DNA of 52,987 nucleotides. Origin: Gammaproteobacteria bacterium UBA6968. Lineage in GTDB: Bacteria; Pseudomonadota; Gammaproteobacteria; Pseudomonadales; Azotimanducaceae. The stretch lies in the NCBI GenBank assembly GCA_002450255.1, contig DJYW01000048.1, positions 467 through 53,453 on the forward strand, given 5' to 3'. Both the position numbers and the translations under genes were made by a program. Positions 44,463 through 52,644 of the stretch are shown one piece after another. The number at the start of each line of letters is the position of its first letter. Positions within the stretch are counted from its first letter, which is position 1. The notes beneath the pieces were generated by a model. It saw only the letters and a program-made list of their open reading frames with translations, made no database searches and was not told where the DNA came from.

Positions 44463-44722
44463 ACGGGTAAAGCTCCCCGTAAGCGCCGAGGTAACCCTAG
44501 TCGTTACGACTAAACTAAGCGGGTTACAAACCCTTTTCTAAAACACTTTAGTGAAAGTACTTTCGTTTACAGTCTTCGCCCAAAATACGGATGCCCAATA
44601 TGTGGACGCGGCCTAGTAAGTGTGGCTAAGTATCTCGGGGTTAGGCGTTTATTAGTTCGCCTAAAAGGGAACCCGGACACCGACTTAAGCATCTTATAAC
44701 AGCATCAAGTGATGTCCGGGTT
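44463..44722 (+). other. Cluster of inverted repeats (structured leader or small RNA)
   Basis: This 307-bp gap holds seven perfect inverted repeats: ACGGG/CCCGT (44463-44480), GTAACCC/GGGTTAC (44491-44527) enclosing TAGTCGT-T-ACGACTA (44498-44512), CTAAA/TTTAG (44538-44551), GAAAGTACTTTC (44553-44564), TTAGGCG/CGCCTAA (44641-44664) and AACCCGGACA/TGTCCGGGTT (44670-44722). The last ends 25 bp before a small membrane-protein gene. GCCTA at 44611-44615 could pair with TAGGC at 44642-44646 in competition with the hairpin at 44641-44664, a layout like an attenuator. No known family is recognised. Confidence 0.5.
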
Positions 44723-44747
44723 GAGTAAATTAGCACGGTAAAACGCT

Positions 44748-44978
44748 ATGCGATTAGCACTACAGACTGCGGTCATCGTTATTCTGATTCTTTACGCGGT
44801 GTACTGGTTTGCGCGCCTCTTGGGCGGCAAGGCGGCTCCGCAGATCACTGACTCGGCCACCGACACAAGTAAACAACCGGCTGCCGAAGATAACGACGGA
44901 GCGACTTACATCAAAATCCTTGCCGTGAGCAGTGTTGTCGCAATTGCCCTGCTCATCTTTTTCCAATCTCAGGGGTAA
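44748..44978 (+). CDS. Small two-helix membrane protein
   Basis: 76 residues, not recognised. Hydrophobic segments at about 6-25 (TAVIVILILYAVYWFARLL) and 56-72 (ILAVSSVVAIALLIFF) flank a polar, acidic loop (ITDSATDTSKQPAAEDNDGATY). The TauD-family gene starts 4 bp after its stop, so the two are translationally coupled. It lacks a good Shine-Dalgarno, and the preceding hairpins could affect its translation. Its reading frame is convincing mainly because of the operon position and helix pattern. Confidence 0.65.
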   Translation: MRLALQTAVIVILILYAVYWFARLLGGKAAPQITDSATDTSKQPAAEDNDGATYIKILAVSSVVAIALLIFFQSQG

Positions 44979-44982
44979 TTTT

Positions 44983-45831
44983 ATGGCGACGCTAAAGGTG
45001 CAAGCGCACGAAAACAATTTCGGAGCGTGTGTCGAAGGTATAGACCTGAGCCAACCCATATCTGCTGAACTGGCCGAGACGTTACACCAGGTCTGGTATC
45101 AATATCAGGTCATTTACTTTCCGAATCAGCCGCTGACACCAGAACAGCTAGAGCGCTTTACCGCGGCTATCGGCCCTTTTGGTACCGAGCCTTATCTCAA
45201 AACTCTACCCAATTATGAGCACATCGTTGAGATTCGCCGCGAGCCAGACGAACCTGTCGCGCCATTTGGCGCAAGCTGGCATTCCGATTGGTCGTTTCGT
45301 GATGCACCCCCAAGCGCCACCATTCTGTATTCGCAAATCGTGCCACCCGTTGGTGGTGATACCCACTACGCTGACGGGATTCGGGCCTTCGAGACACTAG
45401 ATCCGGTGCTGGCGGCTGAGCTTGAGGAGATGCAGGCAGTACATAGCGCTCGACGCTCATACAGCCTTGAGGGCTATAAACGCAGCGGGGGAGAACAGCG
45501 CAGTGTTGCCGTTGAGCCAAACGACAACGCGATGCAAACCAAAGTTCATCCGGTTGTACGCACGCACCCCAAATCAGGGCGAAAAGTCCTTTGGATCAAT
45601 CCGGTCTATACGCTAAGTATTGAAGGGTTGAGCCAGTCTGACAGCGACGCCATGCTGAAAAAACTTTATGGCCACGCACTCGATTCGCAATTTATATATG
45701 CGCACCGATGGGCCGCAAACATGCTGACCATGTGGGACAACCGCAGCGTACAACATTGCGCGCAAGGCGGTTACGATGGCCACCGCCGGGTGATGCTGCG
45801 CACCACTGTCGCCGGTGACGTGCCGTTTTAA
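44983..45831 (+). CDS. TauD/TfdA-family Fe(II)/2-oxoglutarate dioxygenase
   Basis: 282 residues. The facial triad is His100-x-Asp102 (SWHSDWSF) and His258 (WDNRSVQHCA), and Arg273 (VMLRTT) binds 2-oxoglutarate. The N-terminus and FGTEPYLKTLPNYEHIVEI match the taurine/2,4-D dioxygenase family. It hydroxylates an organic substrate, releasing succinate and CO2; no taurine transporter is nearby, so the substrate is open. ATG 44983 follows AGGGG; the frame open from 44932 lies inside the upstream gene. Confidence 0.94.
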   Translation: MATLKVQAHENNFGACVEGIDLSQPISAELAETLHQVWYQYQVIYFPNQPLTPEQLERFTAAIGPFGTEPYLKTLPNYEHIVEIRREPDEPVAPFGASWHSDWSFRDAPPSATILYSQIVPPVGGDTHYADGIRAFETLDPVLAAELEEMQAVHSARRSYSLEGYKRSGGEQRSVAVEPNDNAMQTKVHPVVRTHPKSGRKVLWINPVYTLSIEGLSQSDSDAMLKKLYGHALDSQFIYAHRWAANMLTMWDNRSVQHCAQGGYDGHRRVMLRTTVAGDVPF

Positions 45832-45986
45832 GCGACCGGGAAAACGGTCTACCCAAAGACTATGAGTAGCAATTACCAGCAAAGCGACGCGGCGTAGGTT
45901 ACGCACAAGGTACCTGACCCATGCTTCTCACACGCTTTGACTCACGTTTAGACTGCGTCGAGTCCACTGATAATTCAGGATTTTAA

Positions 45987-46403
45987 ATGGTCACAGAAAC
46001 CTTTAGCCTCCACGCCAAATTGGCGGCAGATACGATCTCAATTGGCGACCTGCAATCGAGCCGCTTACTGCTAATGAATGACGCTCGCTATGCGTGGTTA
46101 ATATTGGTGCCGCGATGCGACCAGGTCATGGATTTGGATCAGTTAACGGATGATGACCGAACTGCAGTTTGGAAGGACATCATGCAGGTATCCGCTGCTC
46201 TTCGAGCATTAACCAATCCTTTTAAACTGAACATAGCGGCACTCGGGAACCAAGTGCCGCAGCTGCATATCCATATCGTCGCGCGCAATCAAGGCGACGC
46301 GGCTTGGCCGGGACCTGTGTGGGGCGTCGGAAACGCCGAACCGTACGATCCTAATATCGCCACGACATTTGTCGACGATTGTCGCCAGGCACTGGGTCTC
46401 TGA
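45987..46403 (+). CDS. HIT-family (histidine triad) hydrolase
   Basis: 138 residues. The triad region reads QVPQLHIHIVAR: the first His of HxHxH is Gln, while the catalytic middle His and the last His remain. That pattern, with the following DAAWPGPVWG, is characteristic of a proteobacterial HIT subfamily. Likely a nucleotide or phosphoramidate hydrolase. A GC hairpin CGCGCC/GGCGCG (46404-46422) follows the stop codon and may act as a weak terminator. Confidence 0.9.
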   Translation: MVTETFSLHAKLAADTISIGDLQSSRLLLMNDARYAWLILVPRCDQVMDLDQLTDDDRTAVWKDIMQVSAALRALTNPFKLNIAALGNQVPQLHIHIVARNQGDAAWPGPVWGVGNAEPYDPNIATTFVDDCRQALGL

Positions 46404-46652
46404 CGCGCCACCACCCGGCGCGACGCTACGCCGCAAACCTTCGCCTAATCATTTGGTATCTGCACGACCTTAATCTGCCAGCGTTGGCCGCGTGAAAATC
46501 GGCTTATATTAATGGTTAGAAAAAAGCAATCTAGTGCGCACCAATGTCCTTTGTTACACCGCAACGGACGGCGCAAATCAGTCCTCCATCGGGTTAGCTC
46601 TCAAACCAATGCGAAAGCCCCGCAGTCCCCGGTAGCTTTACGGCATTTCGAC

Positions 46653-47273
46653 TTAAGGAATGGGGATAGGGTTCACCTCAAATGGCACAGCATAACCGCG
46701 TTGGACCGCACCACGCTCGGCAATGCGCCGGTACCAGGCTAAAACGCTGGGAAATTCGGCAAGATCAATTTGCTGCCACTCATATCGAGACACCCAAGGC
46801 CAGGACGCCATATCCGCTATGGAGTAAGCACCGGCAAGAAATTCTGCTTCCGCGAGGCGCCTATTCAACACCCCATAGAGGCGTTTCGCTTCTTCATGAA
46901 ACCGCGTCTCCGCGTAGGGCGCTTTGCCTTGATTGTATTTTAAAAAGTGGTGTGCCTGCCCCAAGTTAGGCCCGAGCCCGCCCATTTGAAACATCAGCCA
47001 TTGCAATGTGAGGTAACGTTCGTCACCCCAAAACCGGTCATACTTGTCTGCTAAGTAAATCAAGATCGCACCAGATTCCATAAGGCCAGTCTGCGTATCG
47101 TGATCAAAAACCGCTGGAATTTTATTGTTCGGGCTAAGCGCCAAAAAGGCTTCGCCGAATTGCTCGCCCTGGGTAATATCGATAGCTGTCGCTGTGTACG
47201 CGACCTCGAACTCCTCCAGCGCAATGGAGACCTTACGCCCGTTCGGCGTTGGCCAAGTATATAGATCAAACAT
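46653..47273 (-). CDS. Glutathione S-transferase, Nu/YghU-like
   Basis: 206 residues. The N-terminal MFDLYTWPTPNGRKVSIALEE and NNKIPAVFD, MESGAILIYLADKYD are typical of Nu-class or YfcG-like GSTs, which work as disulfide-bond oxidoreductases. GLGPNLGQAHHF and YSIADMASWPWV in the helical domain support this. No Shine-Dalgarno is strong. Its upstream region carries the 8-bp repeat array. Confidence 0.93.
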   Translation of the reverse strand: MFDLYTWPTPNGRKVSIALEEFEVAYTATAIDITQGEQFGEAFLALSPNNKIPAVFDHDTQTGLMESGAILIYLADKYDRFWGDERYLTLQWLMFQMGGLGPNLGQAHHFLKYNQGKAPYAETRFHEEAKRLYGVLNRRLAEAEFLAGAYSIADMASWPWVSRYEWQQIDLAEFPSVLAWYRRIAERGAVQRGYAVPFEVNPIPIP

Positions 47274-47340
47274 ATCACCCCACCCTCATCCTGTGCGTTG
47301 GGCTGAGTGTAATGCACAAACCCCGCCATGCGCATCGCCG

Positions 47341-47377
47341 CTAAGGTACTAAGGTACTAAGGTACTAAGGTACTAAG
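47341..47377. repeat. 8-bp tandem repeat, 4.6 units
   Basis: Four perfect CTAAGGTA units (47341-47372) plus CTAAG. It lies 68-104 bp upstream of the GST start codon, in a 359-bp gap that otherwise holds only a CACTT/AAGTG hairpin near 47540. Perfect copies and short length make slippage and strain variation likely. Confidence 0.95.
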
Positions 47378-47632
47378 CGAGTCTTAAAAAAGACCGGTGT
47401 TGTGGCGTCTTGCAACAAAAGTTCCTAGGACAAAGGTTGCGCTACAAGATAAACATAGACGAGAGAAATCCAGCGGGGCCGACACAGCCTCAAGGACGGC
47501 ACCCCCGAAAACGCGCCGAGCCGACTAATAGACACTTTTTATAAGTGCCCTAAGGAAGGCCGCCTGCGTGACCGCGCCTTTTTCTGGGAGCACGGCCTTA
47601 TATACGGACTGCGTTTTTTATTGAGCTTATCG

Positions 47633-48388
47633 CTAGGCCGCTTGGTTAAAGTCAAAGTGCGTTTCTTGAAACTGCAGCGACGGCCAGCCCTTGTCCTCAC
47701 CGACCTTTATCAACTCCCGCTTGCCATTAACAACAACGGGATGACCGACTTGCTCAAGCAACGGTAAATCATCCTGGGAATCAGTGTAAAAATAGGCGTT
47801 TGCAAGGGTCGCGTCGCTATTTTTACAAAAAGTCTTGGCGGCATTTAGCTTGCCAACACCATAGCAAGCGGCAACCCGCCCGCTCACTTGTCCATCGACA
47901 ATCTCTAATTCTGTACAGCAGACATCGTCAATACCTAACATTTCAGCTATTGGTTCGGCCTGATAGCGGGTTGCCGCTGTCACCATCACGACTGCGTGGC
48001 CCCGTTTGCGATGTGCACAAATAAGGCCTTGCGCTTCCTGATAGACTTTTTTGCTGAGCTGCCGATTAAATGCACACCGACCAAGCGCTTTCAGATCGTC
48101 CTCGTGCATGCCTTTAATCGAATCGACCACTGCTTGCAGCATGCCTTGATAATCGCATCGACCCAGGCCATAGCGAATAAACACCCATACTAACGAAAGA
48201 ACTTGATGCGCCGAGAGTTGTCGCGTGCGAAGTTTTTCACGGGCAAGAGCGGTTAGGGAATAACCCGCGATGATGGTACGGTCCAGGTCGAAGAACGCGA
48301 CCTGCTGTGGCGCTTGGCGAGCGCCTTGCACCTGCTCTAACGAGGTCTGATGAAGTTCCTGAAGATACCGGCTAACTGCCTGATTCAT
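47633..48388 (-). CDS. HAD-IB family phosphatase (SerB/CicA-like)
   Basis: 251 residues. The nucleophile motif DLDRT lies at 34-38 (VAFFDLDRTIIAGYS). Motif II is VTAATRYQAEP, the Lys is in GVGKLNAAKTF and motif IV is YFYTDSQDDLPLL. All HAD catalytic elements are intact. The substrate could be a phospholipid, phosphoserine or another phosphomonoester. The N-terminal 25 residues form an extra helix. No clear partner; the gene ends the minus-strand group before the Gld-like operon. Confidence 0.92.
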   Translation of the reverse strand: MNQAVSRYLQELHQTSLEQVQGARQAPQQVAFFDLDRTIIAGYSLTALAREKLRTRQLSAHQVLSLVWVFIRYGLGRCDYQGMLQAVVDSIKGMHEDDLKALGRCAFNRQLSKKVYQEAQGLICAHRKRGHAVVMVTAATRYQAEPIAEMLGIDDVCCTELEIVDGQVSGRVAACYGVGKLNAAKTFCKNSDATLANAYFYTDSQDDLPLLEQVGHPVVVNGKRELIKVGEDKGWPSLQFQETHFDFNQAA

Positions 48389-48501
48389 TGAAACGACCTG
48401 ACTATTCTATAAAGCGCGCACGTTAGCGAATAGATATTTCAACTTTATGAAGTAAAACAGGTTATTTGTAATCGAAATGACATAAAAATTATCGCACGGG
48501 C

Positions 48502-48675
48502 TCACCCACAAAGAAGGTTGATAACCTCGTTAGCCTTGTAAACTGCGGTGTAAAATTCTTCTTTCGTCTTACCAGCAATCACATAACACATCAGTTAGAT
48601 GACGTATTCATCGCGTAGCGCCTAGAACGACCGCCACCGAAACACCGTTTCTTTTGCGTTGCTTTTTACGGCCAT
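48502..48675 (-). pseudogene. Possible degraded coding remnant
   Basis: One minus-strand frame reads MAVKSNAKETVFRWRSF, stop, eight residues, stop, then YVIAGKTKEEFYTAVYKANEV..., 58 codons in all. Two in-frame stops interrupt sequence that looks protein-like, in a 349-bp gap between genes. I cannot name a parent family. It may equally be chance; the rest of the gap shows nothing else. Confidence 0.2.
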
Positions 48676-48737
48676 GCTTACCCCTTATTTCGACCCGGTG
48701 TTGCACAGCTATTTTTAGTGCGCTGGTACGCTGGTGG

Positions 48738-49697
48738 TCAGTCCTCTTCAGACCGAGCGGTTTCAGTCACAGGCAATATCGTCTGATCCTGCAGGCGCAA
48801 CAGATCACCTTGGTTTTTGGCCATCCGGAACCAGCGTCCCTGCGCCGGCCCAGTTGCCGCTGTTACTTGATAGGCGTTAGCCACTTCATCCTGATAAAGA
48901 CTGAGCACTTGCGATGCGCCACCATAAAATAATTCGATTGTCGCAATCGGTTCAGCAGCGCTGGCCTCCGCAAAATCGATAACCCGCAAGTTACGCAGCT
49001 GAGTCAGATAATTTTCTAGCGTCAGCGCATTCGCTGTTTGACCGTTCGCAGTCCAACCAGATACTTCATTTGATAACGTCAGCGGCTCTCCTTGGGGAGC
49101 GAGGATTGCGTCGCCAAGGGAAAGCAACGCACCGGTAACAACCACCTTGTCAGGCGTTGCTGATAGCGCGAGCAGGGTCTTGTCGAACCAACTAGTTAAA
49201 TCGGTTGGGAGCTCGAAGTTTGACAGGCTGACGCTATAAATGTCCTTAACGTCGGCATTACGCGCATGGACTTTCTGAAATCCTGGCGAGGTTCCCAGAT
49301 AAAACGAGGCAATCATTTCGTCCTGACTGTTCAACAACTGGACTTTGCGTTGGTATCGATTGTCTGCTACCTCAAAACGTTGCGCGGTCGCCTCGCTTTG
49401 CGCTACCGGCCATGCTGCGGGAAGCGCCGCCAACTTTTCCAGCAGCGCGTTAACTTTAATCGCATCGGCTGGCAACTCATCCGCCTGCCAGCCAGCGTCG
49501 CTGCGCTGTATAACAATGGATTCTGTCGGCGAGTCTATATGTAGTTCAGCAACGTCCGCCGGCACCAGTTCTAAAAGCTTGGCCGTCCCCCTATTCTCAT
49601 CGACACTGCTGTCCCACCAAAACCAGGTGACGACAACTAGTTGCACGAATAAAAGCGCTGCCAGTAGCATCGGCTTCGATCGGTTTTGTTGTGTCAT
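48738..49697 (-). CDS. DUF4340 domain protein of a Gld-type ABC system
   Basis: 319 residues. One N-terminal membrane anchor (LLAALLFVQLVVVTWFWW, about 10-28), followed by a periplasmic beta-rich domain with the DUF4340 pattern (VPADVAELHI, VKVNALLEKLAAL, VADNRYQRKVQLLN). Genes of this type routinely follow gldG-like permease genes; here the start lies 4 bp after the permease stop, with GAGGGG upstream. Proposed role: substrate-facing accessory of the transporter. Molecular function unproven. Confidence 0.85.
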   Translation of the reverse strand: MTQQNRSKPMLLAALLFVQLVVVTWFWWDSSVDENRGTAKLLELVPADVAELHIDSPTESIVIQRSDAGWQADELPADAIKVNALLEKLAALPAAWPVAQSEATAQRFEVADNRYQRKVQLLNSQDEMIASFYLGTSPGFQKVHARNADVKDIYSVSLSNFELPTDLTSWFDKTLLALSATPDKVVVTGALLSLGDAILAPQGEPLTLSNEVSGWTANGQTANALTLENYLTQLRNLRVIDFAEASAAEPIATIELFYGGASQVLSLYQDEVANAYQVTAATGPAQGRWFRMAKNQGDLLRLQDQTILPVTETARSEED

Positions 49698-49701
49698 ATG
49701 T

Positions 49702-52644
49702 TTACCCCTCCATACCCATCTCAGCTAAGCCTTTCTCTGCGAGCCAGAGACGTTGTTGGCGTTGCCGTTGCATATAGAAACGGCGTGACAGCCAACCCAA
49801 CAGAACAAGCAAAACCAAAGCAGCAAAATAATTAAGGTACTCAAAGAGCTGCTGCTCGGATTCCGTTAAAGGCAGCAGGACGCGATTAAAATTGCCTCGG
49901 GAACGAATACTGGTGAGGCTTTGTTCCTCCAACGCCCAATCTGCAATGTTAAGCATCAGCTGGATCGAGTTGTCGTTCAACGCGCCACCGGCCGCGCCAA
50001 TCATCGACAAGGTCTGATCCGATACAAAGTCGTTAGACGAAAAGACAAACAAACGTGCAGACTCCGGCGAACGGGTAATTACCGATTCAACCCGTCCACT
50101 TTCAGCAATGGTTTGCCCTTCGCCCTGGTTGGCGCCGCTTGTCGTTTTATCCGATGCATCTGACGTATCTAGTAACGGTGAGTCCTGTCCTGCAAAATAA
50201 CTGTCAAATCGACCCTGCAGTTGCACCGCCAACAACTGCGCAGCGGTTTCCCCATCGCTCTGAAAAGGTGGTACCCCGTCTGCGGCCATACGCGGCATTA
50301 CATCGATTGAGGCAGACAGCCAACTGGCCGGCGTCGAACGTAAAATGTCGGTTGCTATAACGGCTTCGGAAGCTGCCACCGACAGCGGTGATGCCCAACT
50401 CATAATCACCTGCGGTAAACCACCCGTTAAAGGCGATTCCGGCGCAAAGCCTGACTCACGAATATCCGCAAAATAGGGATAATCGAGCATCACCAAATCC
50501 TGGAAAGAAAATCCGCCTGCCTGACGTGTGACCGGTACCGGGAATGCCGCGTTTTGCGGATCCATTACCAATTTGTCGGCCAGGCTTACGCCATGATGCG
50601 CCAACCAGTCACGCAACCCGCTGGTGCGCGGTCGAGCCTGCAGTGTGCGCTGCCCAAACTCGGTAGCGAATGCGCCGCTTACCACCACAACCGTACCGCC
50701 GCGCATCAAAAACTGGTCTACCGCAAAACGCTGCTTGGCATCGAAGTCGGTAGGATCCAACACCATCAATAAATCAGCCGCAGAAGGCACCTCGCCGGAA
50801 CTCAAGTCGTCATCCACGACATTGAAGTCCTGGCGCAGCGCATTCTTCAATTGCTCGAATTGATTAGTCGGTGATTGACCCTGCGACTGCATATACATCG
50901 GTACCGCTTGTGGCGAGCTAACCACAACCGTCCGCAATAAGCCCTGCGCGTAACGCTTAAGCCCTTCTTTTAGGCTCTGCTGTAACCCCTCAGCGGCGAA
51001 CCCAACCGGCAAAGGGATTTGCACCACGGTGGGCGCACTACCGCCAGTTTCGCCCTGTAACGTCAAATAAAAGAAAAACCGCTTTTCATCCAACAGACTC
51101 AAAGCCATGGGCTGGAAGCCATAGACATCGCCTATTTCAGCAGCGATAGCGCCCTCATCCGCTTCAGGCTCCATAAAGCGATAGCTGAACAGATCGCCAC
51201 CTTGCTCGGCTAACTGCGCTAACTCCTGCATTAGCGTTGCCTTGAAGTCGATTAATTCCGGCGGTAGCAGTTCGTCGCGAGAGAGATAGCCTGTAAAGGT
51301 TACCGGCTGATTGATATTGGCGAATATTGATTCACCACCTTGAAATCCATAGATGACCTTTTTGATGCTGCGAGTGATGTCGAATTCCGGATTTTTTAGA
51401 CGGACGTCCAAATCCACTTCAGAGTTCGCTTTGAACTCGATCAAATCTTCATAGTTCAAAACCTGATACTCGTCGCCGTACGCTACGAGCACATCGAAAT
51501 ACGAGTTGACCAGGCTAACCTGATAACGATCAGCGCTTTGAAAAGGAAAGGCCTGGATACCGTATTTCGTATTAGCTTCATTTTCGATTGCGGGATCTTC
51601 TGCCGGATCGACGATTTCAACGCGTACTTGGCCATTACCTGCGACTTCGTACTCCTGCAGCAAATTCGCCAGCTGCGGCACCAGGGGTGCGAGCAGGGGA
51701 TGCGTTTTAGCGCTGAAGTAACCACGAATTAAGAGCGGTTCTTTTAGCTGCGCAAGATAGGTTTGAGTTGCCGGGGAAATGGAGTAAATCTGGCCTTGGG
51801 TGCTATCGAAACGCAGCGTATTGACCGGCGCCAGCCAAACATTGGCCAACGCCAAATTCGCGATTGCCAAGGTGGCGATCAAGCGTTGACGCGAATGCCC
51901 GGCAGCATGGTTGTCGGTAGCCCATCGCTCACTATTCAGGGCGTAAACATTGAGCAGCACAAAGATGCCTATGATCGATCCGTAAAAATACATGTCGCGA
52001 AAATCAATCAACCCCCGCGTAATCGACTCAAACCGAGAACCACTACCAAGCGCTACGAGCAGCTGCCGAACCTCGGTGCTCATCAACTCGGTGATCGCCT
52101 CTGAGCCTAATAAATAAAACGTGCCGCAAAGCATTACAGAGACGATGAGGCTCACCATTTGGCTGTCTGTGCGTGCGCTGACAAAAAGCCCAATCGCAAG
52201 ATATGCCCCACCTAAAAGCATAGCCGCGAGATAGCCACTACCGACGGGACCCCAATCCAAATCGCCCAACGCCGCGACTGTAATAGGCAAAGGCAAAGTA
52301 AGTAACAAAGACAAACCTAACAATGCCCAACACGCCAATAGTTTGCCGATTACCAGCTCCCCTGTACTAACCGGCAGCGTGGCAACAAACTCCAAGGTGC
52401 CGCTGCGTCGCTCCTCACTCCACATCCGCATGCTCAGGGCAGCGGCGAGGAAGATCAGCAGCACAGGAAGCGATTCAAACACCGGGCGAATGTCGGCGAT
52501 GTTCCGCGCGAAAAATGCAGCACCCCAGAAGAACAGATACAGCGTCACGGCAAGAAAGGCGCCGATAAACAAATACGCAACCGGAGACAGAAAAAACTGC
52601 GCAACCTCTTTGCGCATCGTTTCGTAAATCACACTAGCTCGCAT
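49702..52644 (-). CDS. ABC permease fused to GldG-type extracellular domain (GldFG-like)
   Basis: 980 residues. The first ~240 form an ABC-2 permease with six hydrophobic segments, beginning KEVAQFFLSPVAYLFIGAFLAVTLYLFFW. A central region carries the GldG-like auxiliary-transport domain (LRFDSTQGQIYSISPATQTYLAQL, then LLIRGYFSAKTHPLL). A second large periplasmic stretch precedes a final transmembrane helix near 945-965 (FAALVLLVLLGWLSRRFYM). In Bacteroidetes GldF and GldG are separate; here they are one chain, as in many gammaproteobacteria. ATG 52644 is used, overlapping the ATPase stop by 11 bp; the frame open to 52815 lies inside the ATPase gene. Cargo unknown. Confidence 0.9.
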   Translation of the reverse strand: MRASVIYETMRKEVAQFFLSPVAYLFIGAFLAVTLYLFFWGAAFFARNIADIRPVFESLPVLLIFLAAALSMRMWSEERRSGTLEFVATLPVSTGELVIGKLLACWALLGLSLLLTLPLPITVAALGDLDWGPVGSGYLAAMLLGGAYLAIGLFVSARTDSQMVSLIVSVMLCGTFYLLGSEAITELMSTEVRQLLVALGSGSRFESITRGLIDFRDMYFYGSIIGIFVLLNVYALNSERWATDNHAAGHSRQRLIATLAIANLALANVWLAPVNTLRFDSTQGQIYSISPATQTYLAQLKEPLLIRGYFSAKTHPLLAPLVPQLANLLQEYEVAGNGQVRVEIVDPAEDPAIENEANTKYGIQAFPFQSADRYQVSLVNSYFDVLVAYGDEYQVLNYEDLIEFKANSEVDLDVRLKNPEFDITRSIKKVIYGFQGGESIFANINQPVTFTGYLSRDELLPPELIDFKATLMQELAQLAEQGGDLFSYRFMEPEADEGAIAAEIGDVYGFQPMALSLLDEKRFFFYLTLQGETGGSAPTVVQIPLPVGFAAEGLQQSLKEGLKRYAQGLLRTVVVSSPQAVPMYMQSQGQSPTNQFEQLKNALRQDFNVVDDDLSSGEVPSAADLLMVLDPTDFDAKQRFAVDQFLMRGGTVVVVSGAFATEFGQRTLQARPRTSGLRDWLAHHGVSLADKLVMDPQNAAFPVPVTRQAGGFSFQDLVMLDYPYFADIRESGFAPESPLTGGLPQVIMSWASPLSVAASEAVIATDILRSTPASWLSASIDVMPRMAADGVPPFQSDGETAAQLLAVQLQGRFDSYFAGQDSPLLDTSDASDKTTSGANQGEGQTIAESGRVESVITRSPESARLFVFSSNDFVSDQTLSMIGAAGGALNDNSIQLMLNIADWALEEQSLTSIRSRGNFNRVLLPLTESEQQLFEYLNYFAALVLLVLLGWLSRRFYMQRQRQQRLWLAEKGLAEMGMEG

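Noticed and set aside
44636..44664. GTTAGGC as an integron attC core site
   Set aside because: No matching R'' site with L boxes at proper spacing, no second attC and no integrase gene in the window.
45987..46403. HIT protein with Gln for the first triad His as a dead enzyme
   Set aside because: The catalytic middle His is present, and the Gln is, to my knowledge, typical of this subfamily.
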